DNA from: Perkinsus olseni
Lineage: Eukaryota; Perkinsozoa; Perkinsida; Perkinsidae
Assembly (NCBI GenBank): GCA_013115135.1
Contig: JABANP010000042.1
Coordinates: 1 to 64,000, forward strand
Direction of reading: 5' to 3'
DNA: 64,000 nt
Positions within the stretch are counted from its first letter, which is position 1, and each line of letters opens with the position of its first letter. Below the pieces are notes generated by a model, which worked only from the letters and a program-made list of their open reading frames with translations, had not been told where the DNA came from and did no database searches. Positions 20,155 to 31,975 of this stretch are shown one piece after another. Made by a program: the position numbers and the translations under genes.

Positions 20155-23100
20155 ATGGAGAGCGTCCGCGTGCGTAGCCTTTTTGTCATCATCCGCCCTG
20201 TACTCGTCCCGGCTTCCTCCCGTGGCTGCCCAGTCGGCTGCAGACTCGCCGTCTGATGAGCGCGACACGGCGGCAGTAGTGAGCAACAGCCGTCAATACC
20301 CTTACTGGGAGCCCCTCTCCAACTGCACGGGGGAGACACCGAGGATACGAAGTGGCCATACGGCATGCATCTACCGCTCGAGGTACGCTCAGTCTCCCCT
20401 CTCGGTGTTCACCAGCTGGGCAGGTTCCTCTACGTTTTTGGTGGCTTTGATGGTGAGCAGTGCTTCGATGATCTTTACAGACTGGACCTTCACAGCCTCG
20501 TGTGGTCGAAGATCGAGGGCCGTGGTGACATGCCCAGCGGCCGGGCCTCCCATACTGCCACGTCGGATGAGCTGGCAGGGTCGATGTTCATCTTCGGCGG
20601 CAGCGGCTCTCACTTCGGGTACACGAACAAGTGCGATCTCTATGAGTTCGCCTATGACACAAGCACCTGGTCTCTACTCTGCGAGATGGGTATCTCTACC
20701 AACGCTTCCCCGGTACGGCCTGCCGCTGCTGACGGGGCACGTCCGGGGGCACCTGCTGGGGAGACATCCGCGGACCGTCCTCAAATAACAGGGCCAGCTG
20801 GTCCGACATCTAGCCTCACGGTGAGCCTGTGGCCGTTCACTTAGTGCTATCTAGCGCTGTTTTCCGTCAGGCCAACTCTCCTTCCTCTCCTCCTCTGGGT
20901 ATGGTGGAAGTCCAGGATGCCCCGACAGCCCGCTACGGCCAGTGCATGGTCCAACATAATGAACAGCTTTATATATGGGGAGGGACACATGGCACCAACT
21001 ACCCGACTGACATGCACAGATTCGATCTCGTCTCCAAGCGCTGGTTCGGAGTGCCCATGAGTGGCGAGCAGCCCAGTGGAAGGTGCGGGGCGATCGGACT
21101 GCCGTGCCGCCTGAGGCATCCTGCTACGCGTCAGATACCGTCATCAAGCTCTGGTGCGGAACGACTGTATGTACGTGCTCGGAGGCTCGGGCACGGCACG
21201 CTACGGGGATGTCTTCGAGTTCAACCTTTGCACTAACACTTGGAAGCGGTTAGTCTGCTCAGGGGTTGGCCTCTTTCAACAGGGCAGGTGCGCTGCTCTC
21301 TCTCGCTATTCACATGCGACCATGTTGGCGATAGGTATGCTCATGCTGCAGTGCTGCAGGACTCGAAGGTGCTGGTGTATGGTGGCAATGATGGACGGAG
21401 GACAAACGACCTGCTCACCTTCGATATCGACACGCAAGTTTGGGCTCAGGTGGCTCCGATGGTGCTGTGCTCTCGAGAACCTCTCATATGACAGTTGCCT
21501 GTTCACGCCCTGGAGGCCCCGCCTGGTCGAGACTTCCACGCCGCCGTGGCCACTGCGCCGCAGCCCATCCTCTCGGCTCTGTCCGACCCTGGACAGGACA
21601 GCTGGTCTGGTCCTGGCAACAGCGCAGGCGAGGAGCTCGACGCCATGGTCATCTTCGGAGGCTCCTCAGGCCACACGAGGCAGCCCCAACAGTTCTATGA
21701 ATGCCTCTGATCGGTCTCTCCCAGACACAATGATGTCTCCCGGTTCGTCCTCTCATCTGTCCCTCCTGTCTGCACTCTGAGCTCGGACCTCGGCGACAGA
21801 TTTTTGAAATGTCAATCAGCAGTCGATGGACGGGATTCATTTTGTGACGTGAGCGGTCGTTAGTAGGGAAGCTTCGTGTCCTATCAGGCCCCTCGTTGGC
21901 CCATCAGGTTCTCGTCGTACCGTCTATTGACTCGTCTGAGTGGCAGTTGGTCGGGAGTAGATCTATACTGAAGATTCGCTGCCCTCTGCTCGCGCAGGCG
22001 ATAGTGGAGGTGCCAACTGGTGGAAAATTCGTACGTTTTCGAAACTCCCTACGGCAGGTCTCTGAGTCGAAGGTCCAGCCAGTTGGACTAAAGTGGCAGC
22101 TGCCGATGGGCTCCCATGAAGGCCGACCAGGTGGCAGAGACAGTGTCGTTGTGTTGATGACGGTCTCAGGCCCCGCTCGTTGCACGGCTCTGCGTCTCCT
22201 CTACTTCATTCACACTGACAGGGCCCTCGATCTCACCACCATGGAATGTATGCAACTTTACGACCTCTTCAGAGAGGCGGCTAGGTGGGGTCGGCTCTGG
22301 TCCTCCTTCCTAGGCCCACCGCCCGAGAGTCTCGGGCCGAGACGTGACCATCGTCTTCGCAGGTACGATCTTGATCGCCTAGCCAGCCTCTGCCACCGAC
22401 AGATTCGTATCAAACTCCGTGCCGAGTTTGTCCTCCTTATACTTCGTGACTGCTACGACTCGGTACGTCCCCATCTGCCCATCTCCTCTGTGACTATTAG
22501 CGTTCAAGAGTCTCCCATGTCCAGACGCCCTCCTCATCGCATGTAAGGAGCCTCATTGAGACCTGCAAGTACTTCTTCCTCAACAACTACGCTGAGTGTG
22601 GTAGGCGACGACGGCTCTGCGCTTCTTTAGCTACTGGTGTCTGTGGTTCTCAGCTGCACTGGAAAGTTGTGAGACGTTGGACCCCCGCCTCTTATGTGAC
22701 CTCATGCGCTGCATGACAGTGGCCTCGCAAAGCCACTCGCTCGGCACCACTGCAGGAGGCAACGGCAGCGGAGGCCGGTTGAACTCTCCTTCGCGAGGAG
22801 TAGGCGGCTACACTGTACGATTATCGCCGAGAATCTCGTGGATCCTCTCAGTTCTCCGGCGCGTCCGCAGACGTTCATGTGGCGCCCAGCCCTGGTGAGG
22901 ACGGCTCGGCAGCATTTGCCTATCAACGGAGATGTCCCCTAGCTCCCAATACTGGTAAGGCCAATTCGATCAGCTTCCCTAGGGGCGGCTACGTCAGGTG
23001 AGAGCATCGACGCTGCAGTATGATATGCAGAGGTTGCTGCACGAGGATAATCAGGGAGACTTCGAAGTCAGCTGCCCCGTCCCATCCCGGCCATCCGTGG

Positions 23101-23931
23101 TCCTCCAGGTCGTCGTCCAAGGGGAAGTATTCCGATGCCATCGATTTGTCCTGGCAGCCCGGTGTCAGTATTTTGCCATGTTGATGCAATCAGGAATGAG
23201 CGAGTCGCAAGAGAACCGCCTGGTGGGCCACCTCACAACACTGGAGACGTCTTGAGCCTCTTTCCGACAGGTCTTACCCGACGAGGCCACCTCCATGACA
23301 GCAACGGGGTTTGGCACTTTCCTCGAATACGTTTACACCGGCACCACTACCATGGTCCCCCAGACAGCAATGTACCTCGGCCGAGCCCAAGTAGGAGAGC
23401 CACGGTTGGCGGCCTTGCCAGGTACCTGATAGACGCCTCTGACTTCTACCAGCTCACTAATTCCCGACTGCGATACTTCTGCGAGGTGGCCCTGAAACAG
23501 TCCTTCAATGAGAGGGACGTCCTAGGTAGTCGTCCCCGTCGGCGTCGGTGATGCCTCTTCGCACTCGCAGATGTATTCGAAGCCTCAGCAGCACTCAACG
23601 TGGGCCCGGTACGGAGGATGGCCTTGGACTTCATCGCTGAGCACTTCACTGCCGTTGGTGAGTAATCCTCCCCTCCTCGTTGTTGCTGATGCCCCATAGT
23701 CAGGTCGACAGGAGAAGCTGGCCACTTTGGACAAGCCGTTGCTTGTGGAGATACTGCGCTACTTGGCGGAGCATCACACGAACAACGCCGGTGAGCAACA
23801 AGTCCTTCTCGAAGCTCCTCCGGGTGCCCTCGCCTGCGCCCGACTGTTGACGTTTCCTGCTAGGTGCGTCGGGGCGAAGGAACCCCATCGTAGCTCAAGA
23901 TGTGGAGCCCGTCATACAGAGCCTCGGGTGA
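20155..23931 (+). CDS. LZTR1-like Kelch/BTB-BACK protein
   Basis: LZTR1 is a CUL3 ubiquitin-ligase substrate adaptor that in animals targets RAS-family GTPases. ATG 20155 plus a 64-nt intron (20170-20233) gives MESVRSAADSPSDERD; intron 20383-20423 precedes the first blade. Six Kelch blades are visible: FLYVFGGFDG, FIFGGSGSHFG, LYIWGGTHGT, MYVLGGSGTARYG, VLVYGGNDGRRTND and VIFGGSSGHTRQ. BTB module one (about 21940-22300) has SILKIRCPLL and ALRLLYFIHTD, with a BACK-like helix set (LDRLASLCHRQ). BTB module two (about 23050-23400) reads FRCHRFVLAARCQYFAMLM and FLEYVYTGTT, then BACK helices (YLIDASDFYQL). The end is PVIQSLG with TGA at 23929-23931. Six blades followed by two BTB-BACK modules is the specific LZTR1 layout. 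Substrate in this organism is unknown. Part of this gene is copied, introns included, at 31260-31840. Confidence 0.8.
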
Positions 23932-24199
23932 TCATGATTGTCAAGTCTATCCACACTTTGCTGCCACATTTCATTTTATGTTCTCATTTCAAAGGGGGCC
24001 CGCTGCGGAAGTTCTTGCGTTAACCTGGGGATGCTTCTTCTGCTGCCCGATGGACTGCGGGGACTTCTGCTACTGATGCACGGATCGTCACATACACACC
24101 GCGGAGTGCAGGGTCCGGCTGGCATCAGGCAGACCACGATAACGTCATAGTGTGACTGCTTAGTGGCGTGGCGGTAGTTGGTGAACCTCGTCCCGCAGG

Positions 24200-25680
24200 A
24201 TGGCCCCTCCACCTCTCCCCCAGGCCGTTCTGATAAAACATAAGAAAGAGCTACAGGCCTCCCTCCCTGCCAAGGCTGGGGTCGAGCAATCGAGGTATCT
24301 TGTTCATCAACTCTTCCCCCTCGTACAGAAGATAGTGGCTGATTGCCTTGAAGACATGCCTGATGATGACCATCTTGTGCGGTGGATGATAGCATGGCTC
24401 GAGGTCAGGATGACTCGTCCCTTTTGATCACATCGCCTTTGCTGCGTCTTATCCGAAACACCTTCTCCCGTTCAATGCCTCAATCCCTGTATCGGTTCAC
24501 CCATTCTCTCCCGTTTCAGCTCGAGAGTCGTCGGCGAGCTCAGTCACGCATCACAGCCACGCATGAATCGAAGCTCCTGGTGGAAGGAGGCCAAGAGGGG
24601 GAACTGCGAGCAATGTCTCGTCCGTCCTGGGCCTTCTGCCATCGTTCACCGAAAGACTCTCCTACCGTAAACGATGAGTTAGTTGAACGAGTCCCGTTAC
24701 CGTTGGTTGCCGGAGAGGCCGCACAAGGGCTTTGGAGGAGAAGTTTCATAGTCAACCCCGATGGCAGTATTAAGCAGCAGACGTCCAAGTTGTGGTATGA
24801 GAAAATGTGGGAGCGACAGCCCGATGGACCTCTGGGGCCGTATCGCCGTCCGACAAGGCACGTATCTGAGCCTAGCACGGGCATAGTTCAAGCCATGACA
24901 GCTGTGAGCGACCGCATAGCCAATCTCATGGCCAATGGCAAGGAGCGTGTTAAGAGAGCTCCTGATTGGTGGCGAGGAAGCTTCTTCGTGCGGAGGTTCA
25001 GTTCGAGCCTTTCGTCTCGATCCGAAGAGCCTGAGGATTCGGGCAGGCCTGAGCGTGCGCAGATGCCTGAATTCTATTCTACGGTTGGCATTCGGCGCCT
25101 GTCGCACGAAAGCTTGACCCGGCATGATGAGTTCGTTGGTGGCCGAGGGGTATGGGTTGCTGAGGCCTCTGATGTCATTGATAGCCTCGGCATGAGTTCC
25201 TCACGGAAAAGCGACACCAGCAGTCTCCGAGTTGAGGACGGCAGCCGGGAGCGGTTCTCTGGTAGTCATGCCAGCAGCCAGTCCGTGCGCCAGGGGCACA
25301 TGAATGAACATCAGACCATCCCCGAGCCCCCGTCTACCGCGGAGGAGAGCGAAGCACCGCTGCCCGGAGTGGTGGTCACTTCCACTTCGTCTCTACCGGA
25401 TCTTAGGACGTATATTCAGCATGACCGGAGTAGGTGGACATCGACGCCGAGGGCCTCCCGACAGCAGAGGAACCGCTCGACGGAATCCAGTCAGCGTCTT
25501 GTAGATCCCAGCATGTTCAGATCGGTGCGATCAAAGAAGGATGCCCTCGACAAGGCCATGTCCGTAATTGCTAATGGCTCCGCGAGGAGCTCTAGTGGGC
25601 AGCAGACGTGCCCCAGGGAGCAAGGGGCGTGTAAATTTTCGTCGAAAAATTCACGATCACTCGCAGCCCCCTCGCCATGA
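24200..25680 (+). CDS. RIIa/DPY-30-like docking-domain protein with disordered tail
   Basis: ATG 24200 starts exon 1, which ends WMIAWLE at a GTCAGG donor; a roughly 110-nt intron ending TTTCAG joins it in phase 0 to LESRRRAQ, and the long second exon runs to TGA 25678-25680. The N-terminus VHQLFPLVQKIVADCLEDMP, then DDHLVRWMIAWLE, resembles the helix pair of PKA regulatory-subunit RIIa and DPY-30 dimerisation/docking domains, which bind amphipathic helices and are frequent in flagellar proteins. The remaining about 400 residues are rich in Ser, Arg, Glu and Pro with no further domain, and are probably disordered. A role in anchoring, perhaps flagellar, is inference. Confidence 0.55.
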
Positions 25681-25815
25681 CCATCATTGCTGGGCATATC
25701 CCCCTCATGGCGTTTCCATGCGCACTTCTACCGAGGGGACCTAGTTGTTGCCAATCATGGGGAACCGGCCTTCTCCTTGAGAGTCTCTAGGTCTCTCTTG
25801 AGTCCCAACTAGTTC

Positions 25816-27904
25816 ATGGCTGCCGAGAAGTTGGCTACCGACAGCCTATCCAGGCAGAAGGCATGCCCTGAGGAGCAGCTTGAGATTCGCCATCGGCTGA
25901 AGGACCTGATTCGGCACAGCGATTTCGCATGTTTCCGCTTCGAGTGGAGTCGCGCACCCTTGAAGACCCTGGATGGAGCAGAGGACCTAGCAATGTGAGT
26001 CGGTGTCTCTCCCCCACCTCACAATACCCTACCAGGTACGTCTTCCGAGAGATAGTCAATGCCTTTGACTCCAAGCTGCATAAGGTCTTATGCACAGGTC
26101 AGGAGGAATGCCAACACGTCAACGGGTGAAAGCTCTTATCGTCCTCCTCAGGGTACATGCTCGACATCAATGCCAGGGATGCCCACACAGCGCCCGCTCC
26201 CTCAAATGCCTCCTTGTTGCCTGGAAAATCGGGCCTGGTGAGATCCTCGAATCTGACGATTTGTCCGTCATTGTGCACCTCTCAGGTTCTCTCTGAGCTT
26301 CGGTCTCTCCTTTCAATGTGCAAACTCGTCCGAAATGATCAGCGGCTGCGCATCGAAGTACAGGAGGCCAACGTCAGCCCGCTCTCGAGGACGCTGCAGC
26401 ACGAACCGTAAGGCAGCTCGGAGGCACTTCCATCGGCCGTCGTTCCGCGGTCAACAGCCTAGGGCCGATCGCAGTCTTCTTCAGTTATTACTACCGCACG
26501 ATTGTGAGGTCCCTATTCGAAGACTATCCCTACTCGGAGGTGGGATGCGAACCCTTTCTGATGGCGGAACCAATGCTGAGGGTCTATCGCACTTTCTTTG
26601 GCGCCCTGTCGAAGTCCACTGTTCTCGATGATAGTGGACATCATCACCCCTTGACTTCCTTCCTACTTTTGCCTCCACCCTGTCGTCCCTTTCTTCTTGG
26701 CAGTACTGCGTCTACGTATTGCGTGTCGGATGGGATGTGTCTGCCAGCGTTCCTTGGCATGAACCCAACGGTGGTGACAGCATCTCTCAGGTGGGCTCAT
26801 CATCAAGGCGCCCCAATCGACGAGAGGCCATTAACCCAGTCGACGCCAGAGAGATCGTCGCCCTGCTACTAACAGACGGGTTCCGATCGTGAATCGTCGA
26901 ACGTCCAGTTCATGTACGGTCGCCGCCCCCGCTAGGGCGACCTCAGGGTTGTATCTTCTCGTGTTAGATACCAGCTGCTACCTGTGGTGGCGGACATGGT
27001 CGAGCTCGTCGGTCCTCTGCAGGCTTTCTCCTCCAGGCTAATGCCTGCCGCTGCCTCATGCAGCTCCGCAGAGCGGCTGATGCACGCCAGCTTCGTATTC
27101 GATTGTCCGAAGCTTTTCCGGTGAGACGACTTCGGAGGAACCGCATGTCCCACCGCTGTAGCAGGTCTATATGCATGCACGCCACAACAGCGATGTCCCG
27201 CGGTGTCGATGGAGGCCTCTTTGACTGGCCTAGTCTCCTGTATGCCCTTTGGGAGCAGCCAGAATCGGACTCGTACCTTTCTCCGCTACTCACTAGAATG
27301 TGCCGAGGAGAGGTTGCTGCTAGTGTGACTGAGAAGATGTAAGTGATTTGCTTTGGCCATCTCCGTCACGTAGCAAGTTGTAGTCTACGCCTACAAGTGC
27401 ATTCAGCCGCCCATGATTAGACCGGTCGGCGCCAGCGACCCCTTCCTCATCGACGCGGACGAGCATCGCAATGCCGCATTGCTCCGGTCCATTGGTCCCG
27501 CCTCTCTAGACCGTATCCGTACTCTCTTCGGTGAGCGCACGGCGGCCTTATTGGGTCGGAGAAAGGTTCTCATGGATCGGAGTCCTGAAGGGAGAGAAGT
27601 GGTGAGTCCATCAGCTCGTTTTCAACTCCTGCACGAGAACCTCAGATGCTATCATGAGTTTCATAGGCAAGAGCCGCTGGGAAGAGCTCCCCAGTCGCGT
27701 TAATATGATACATTGCTCATGCTAAGCTAGCACTGTTCCGTGTTACCCATCAACCCGCAGCTGAGTTGCGTACGGCCAGCTCATAATTTTAGTGGTGAAA
27801 TTCGAAAGATAATCGAGACAGGAGCCCAGTGCTGCTCTGCCATCGTTGACGAACTCCTCGTCCCAAGGTGGACACACACCCATTCCGAGAGCGTCACTGC
27901 GTAG
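25816..27904 (+). CDS. Hypothetical mostly helical protein
   Basis: ATG 25816 opens MAAEKLATDSLSRQKACPEE; a short intron (GTGAGT to TACCAG, ending near 26035) leads to YVFREIVNAFDSKLHKVL. Further exons read MLDINARDAHTAPAPSNAS (26160), VLSELRSLLSMCKLVRNDQR (26287), AVNSLGPIAVFFSYYYRTIV with SLFEDYPYSEVGCEPFLMAE (26450-26570), YCVYVLRVGWDVSASVPW (26703), MVELVGPLQAFSSRLMPAAA (26997), SLLYALWEQPESDSYLSPLL (27230-27290) and LLRSIGPASLDRIRTLFGE (27480-27535). The last piece, EIRKIIETGAQCCSAIVDEL, reaches TAG near 27904. All fragments look alpha-helical; I recognise no family. The last exon region is duplicated at about 31840-31975. Confidence 0.45.
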
Positions 27905-27942
27905 GCGAAACTTTGAGAACTGCATGGCTCCCCAAGGCCCTC

Positions 27943-27971
27943 GAACTACCCCTTGGGCCAAGGGGTAGTTC
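27943..27971. repeat. 14-bp perfect palindrome, one-base centre
   Basis: GAACTACCCCTTGG (27943-27956), a single G, and its exact reverse complement (27958-27971). It lies just downstream of the preceding gene and could act as a 3' hairpin in its RNA. Confidence 0.85.
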
Positions 27972-28077
27972 ATCAGCAACCACCCCTGCCTTCTCAAATG
28001 GTCTTGTAGAACGGTCGGTGTCCGCCATCAAGTTCGCTACTTGTTAGCAGGGTTCTAAGCGTGCGTGGTCAACGCAG

Positions 28078-28575
28078 CTCCATCGAGTGATCGCTCGGCT
28101 CAACGCCAAGCCTTTGGATGGAGTGGATCGCTCTCCGCTCGAGATATTCTTCGCGAGGCCAAGACGTTTCCCAGTGGAGAATGCTCTTCAGAGCCCGGGC
28201 TCTGGAGCCCCTACACCAGCTGGCGCCGAGCATTCTCGTCGAAGGCGGGAGAACGGTGAATACTTGAATCGCCTCGTTGCTGAGGCTATCAAGGCTTCTT
28301 CTACTGCTTTCGTGTTCACGCCTAGCTCATTGGGCGGTGACAGCTACGGACGCGATGTTCACCACGGCATACAGAGTGTGGTGTCACTCAGTCTTCAGTT
28401 GGTGAAGTCGACCGTCTCTCCTGCGTCGGAACTTCCGACTCGGAAGGACCATCGGTTGTGTAACGGTGGTGAATCACCACTGGTGACAGGATATGAGTCT
28501 GGATATGAGTCTGCGTTGAAAACTCGATATTCGCGTGCCGCTAGCGTGCACACGTGTTTTGCCAAATTGCGGTAA
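28078..28575 (+). mobile_element. Possible retroelement integrase C-terminal fragment
   Basis: The open frame reads HRVIARLNAKPLDGV then RSPLEIFFARPRRFP, which resembles the end of LTR-retroelement integrase cores, where a helix of the form lNxxPxxxxxxSPxEixFgRxxR occurs. The rest of the frame (to a TAA at 28573-28575) is Ser- and Arg-rich without catalytic D,D-35-E residues. There is no reverse transcriptase or LTR in the window, so at most this is a stranded fragment. It could also be an unrelated hypothetical gene. Confidence 0.3.
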
Positions 28576-29534
28576 AAAGGTCTGCCTGCTCCTGATGGCC
28601 AGTGTTTTAGCTGCGAAATATCGATTGTTCGCGATAGAGGTAGATCGACTGCGTTCGGCCATTACGCGCTGCTTTCAAATTTTTTGACTGTGCGGTGGCC
28701 GCACTGCGGCCCTGTCTGTGCGTGGTAGACAGATAGACAGCATTTGGCGGGCGCGATAGTGTTAAGCACAGCTTGTATGCGTATGCACTATAGTGACAAC
28801 TACCTTCATTGCTGCTACGTACCCACCTTGCTCTTTGTGCGCCTTTGCTCGTGGTACGTAGTAATTGAATTACTATGGAACTTTGTAGACGGTGCTTCAA
28901 TGCCATTGAATCAATGGCGCCCGAACGTTGTACCCTCGTTGCTCATCCATGGAGGCATACCAGTCGGAGCGTCAATTCGAATGTTCAACGGTTAAAATTC
29001 AATCTGCGATCTGTAGGATATCGAGGGCTCACTTCGTGTAGGCTGACGATTGTGAGCTTTTCCGTACTTGTTAATGACTTCGTTGGGCTCTACTAAATTG
29101 GTCACTCATGAAACTGAATTGCTTTGGGGTGTTACTAATTTGATCTGGGCTTTACTGAATTGCCCCTGAGGGTATTGCTAATTTTGGTCTGGGGTTTTGC
29201 TAAGTAGGTCTGGAAATGGTGAAGACAACCTAATCGAAAGAGTCTATGAAAAGAGAGGCCCTGATTTTCCTCTGCTGTCTACGTGTAGACAACCAGCCCT
29301 ATGCGTCACCTCGTTCCACGAAGGAACGTGAGTCTGCGTGTATTCAATATATTCGCTCAAGTGGATCAGTTGAATAGTCCGATCGTTAGGTTTTTTCGTA
29401 GTCCCTCTCAGTCCAAGGCGGCATACCCCCGACAGGCACGTAACGGACCCCCTCCACCCGATTCAATACATCTGCTTCTCAGCCCTCCTTATTTTCAGAA
29501 GCTACTTTCTTAAAACAGCCACTCCACTCTTTCA
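28576..29534. other. Intergenic region, no gene seen
   Basis: AT-richer sequence with only short frames. 29100-29220 has loosely repeated blocks (ATTG followed by a GGGGTTTTGCTAA-like or GGGCTTTACTGAA-like stretch). It is probably the upstream region of the secreted-protein gene starting at 29535. Confidence 0.4.
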
Positions 29535-30281
29535 ATGGCTAAACCCGTCGCGACTTGGTTCATCCTCGCCACTCTAGCTCTGATGACTACGAGTGCTCAG
29601 TTCATTGGAGAATACGTGGCGTCAACGTCGTCTGTGAGCATACGAGCTAATTTTTCGGATGGCTTCCTGACATGGGTATTCGAGCCTCTTGACGGGTCAG
29701 AGCTCACGATCAGGACTGGCGCTCGTCTCGTAGGAGGTCCTGATAGTTACGTTGTCGATTATTCAGACTTCGGCCGCTTCCAGAGGTTGATCAATAATGC
29801 TTTCCCACAAGTCCAGCTTCAGCCTGGTGACTTGACCGTTCTGCTTTCTTACGATGAGGTCTTTTTCAAGACTTTATTCGGAGGGAAGGAGGTATTCTTT
29901 ATCAGACATGCCCTACCTCTGGTCCCGGGTACATACCTCTATTACGAAGGCGAGCGCTTCGTGAGGTTGACGGTTATTACCCTATTCCCCGGTAATTCTA
30001 TTAGCGTGTTTATTACTTTCAGATGTGAGCACGGTCGCTCTCAGGGGCACCGGTTCAGTGATCTAAGAGCCAGCGAGATAACCAATATTCAGTACTCAGG
30101 AGACGCCGCAAATGCACTCTACGCAGGCTTCATCCGCGATGTGACGGCAACTTGTCCAGGATTTGACCTGCCGACGGAGGGGTTTCTTTCCTTCTTCGTA
30201 TTATCAGCTACGCCATATACAGTCTACCTGCATCTGGGAGGGCAACGAACGAAGACCTTCGCTCTTGACAAAATCGAGTAG
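29535..30281 (+). CDS. Secreted protein with two tandem internal repeats, 248 aa
   Basis: A single-exon frame from ATG 29535 to TAG. Residues 1-21 form a signal peptide (MAKPVATWFILATLALMTTSA, hydrophobic core WFILATLALM, likely cleavage before QF). The mature part has two alignable halves: GEYVASTS through VFFIRHAL, and GTYLYYEG through KTFALDK. Each begins G-x-Y and contains a D/S-rich turn, a helix (FQRLINNAF or YAGFIRDVTATC), and a beta pair ending in FFKTLFGG or VYLHLGG. No transmembrane segment or known domain is visible. A broken paralogue lies at 3-330. In parasites such duplicated secreted families often face the host, but here that is conjecture. Confidence 0.75.
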   Translation: MAKPVATWFILATLALMTTSAQFIGEYVASTSSVSIRANFSDGFLTWVFEPLDGSELTIRTGARLVGGPDSYVVDYSDFGRFQRLINNAFPQVQLQPGDLTVLLSYDEVFFKTLFGGKEVFFIRHALPLVPGTYLYYEGERFVRLTVITLFPGNSISVFITFRCEHGRSQGHRFSDLRASEITNIQYSGDAANALYAGFIRDVTATCPGFDLPTEGFLSFFVLSATPYTVYLHLGGQRTKTFALDKIE

Positions 30282-31240
30282 AGGCGCTTCACTCCGAGGC
30301 CTTCTTACCTCATGATCTTTGATTGGCCAGAGACCTTGAGGGCGGCGTTCGCAGAATATTGTAGCATCTATTTTGTATTCGACATTTGGAAGGCCCGCTT
30401 CTGTAGTGAGATTATGACTCGATCCTTCCCATTATTATTACTGCCAGTGCTACTCAATAATCAGTCCCATATCTGGGACGGTCGCACCTGAGCAATGCTT
30501 AGTGAGCATCGGCCGCGCGGCCAGTTGTAGTAGCCGACTCGTCTGTCTCTTTCTGTCCCCTTGAGGGCCCCTTAGTGTGTTCGCGCACTCCTTGCGGCAC
30601 TGTACTTTTGCTCGGGCCGAGCTATGGCCGTTCTTCGTCTGTCAACTCAGTGATGGGTCGTAAGAGGCCCGGAAGAGATCCACTCATGGTGGGTCTGTCA
30701 CACCTCCACTATTTAAGTCAGCCCTTTCTTTACATCCAGATGGCACTGAGTTCTAAGCGGATAGGAAATATGAAAACTATTACACCTTACTAAGGTGACC
30801 CATCAGTTTCGTCGAGCACCTGTGCCAAAGATGCCTTACTAAAGCGAATTTCCCACGTAACGAGGAGGACAAAAAAGAGCGGTAGCTCGAAGAAGTGGAG
30901 GACTCACCCTGCGGCGAGCTCAGCAGCTCTGGGGTGGACTGGGTTATCAAACACAATTGGGGGGGATTCGAACGACGGTACAAAGCCATTTGAGTCCGAA
31001 TGCACTGGTTTTCGAAGACAACTTCTTGGGAGATGAAGAGGAAGTGAAAGTGCAGCGTCTCCTGAGAGATTTCAGTGTGGACGGCCGGGTTTTCACGAGA
31101 ACTACAAAGAAGTTTTTCGTGATACGGGTTCCCGCGACTGATAGGTCTTCTTTGATTCGCAACCAAAACCGCCACAGCAGCCTCCTCCCCCTACTGTCAG
31201 GCCCTGTTGGTTGCGCTAATACAGCAATGGCAAAACATTC
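30000..31240 (+). repeat. Segmental duplication, partner of 1-1240
   Basis: Collinear with 1-1240 from the second half of the secreted-protein gene through its 3' flank. Compared with the partner it carries extra sequence at about 31010-31170 that encodes NFLGDEEEVKVQRLLRDFSV in an open frame from 30957 to 31331. That frame crosses the junction with the next copied block, so it looks like a chance composite rather than a settled gene. Confidence 0.6.
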
Positions 31241-31259
31241 TGTAGCTGATGAAGGAACA

Positions 31260-31975
31260 TCTCTAGAGATCATCTATACTGGAGATTCGTTGCCTTCTGC
31301 TCACGGAGGCGATAGTGGAGGTGCCAGCTAGTGGACGAAATTGCGTACGTTCTCGAGATCGCCCACGGCAGGTCTCCGACTCGATGGTCCAACCAGTTGC
31401 AATGAAGTGGCAGCTGCCGATGGGCTCCCATGAAGGCCGACCAGGTGGCAGAGACAGTGTCGCTGTGTTGATGATGGTCTCAGGCCCGACTCGTTGCACG
31501 GCTCTGCGTCTCCTCTACTTCATTCACACTGACAGGGCCCTCGATCTCACCACCATGGATTGTATGCAACTTTACGACCTCTTCAGAGAGGCTGCTAGGT
31601 GGGGTCGGCTAGGCCCCAGCCGCTAGGGCCCACCTTCCTACGACCAGGACATGACTATCGTCTCCACAGGTACGATCTTGATCGCCTAGCCAGCCTCTGC
31701 CACCGGCAGATTCGTATCAGACTCCGCCCGGAGTTTGTCCTCGTCATACTTCGTGACTGCTACGACTCGGTACGTCGCCATCTGCCCATACCCTCTGTGA
31801 CTATTAGCACTCCGTCGTTCAAGAGTCATCCATGTCGACCCGCAGCTGAGTTGCGTACGGCCAGCTCATAATTTCAGTGGTGAAATTCGAAAGATAACCG
31901 AGACAAGAGCCCAGTGCTGCTCTGTCATCGTTGACGAACTCCTCGTACCAAGGTCGACAGACTGTCATCCCGCCA
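31260..31975 (+). pseudogene. Mosaic of fragments copied from two upstream genes
   Basis: 31260-31840 closely matches 21958-22515 of the LZTR1-like gene (BTB one and start of BACK, including an intron with its CAG acceptor before a GTACGATCTTGATCGC exon start). From about 31840 to 31975 it switches abruptly to a match with 27752-27880, the last exon region of the helical hypothetical gene. Frames are interrupted (for example TAG at 31624). Because introns are copied, this arose by DNA duplication, not reverse transcription. Confidence 0.75.

Noticed and set aside
28078..28575. Complete retrotransposon
   Set aside because: Only one integrase-like stretch; no reverse transcriptase, protease, LTR or target-site duplication is visible.
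30957..31331. 124-codon open frame as a gene
   Set aside because: It begins in the duplicated 3' flank of the secreted-protein gene and ends in a copied LZTR1-like fragment read in a wrong frame, so it is a junction artefact unless transcripts show otherwise.
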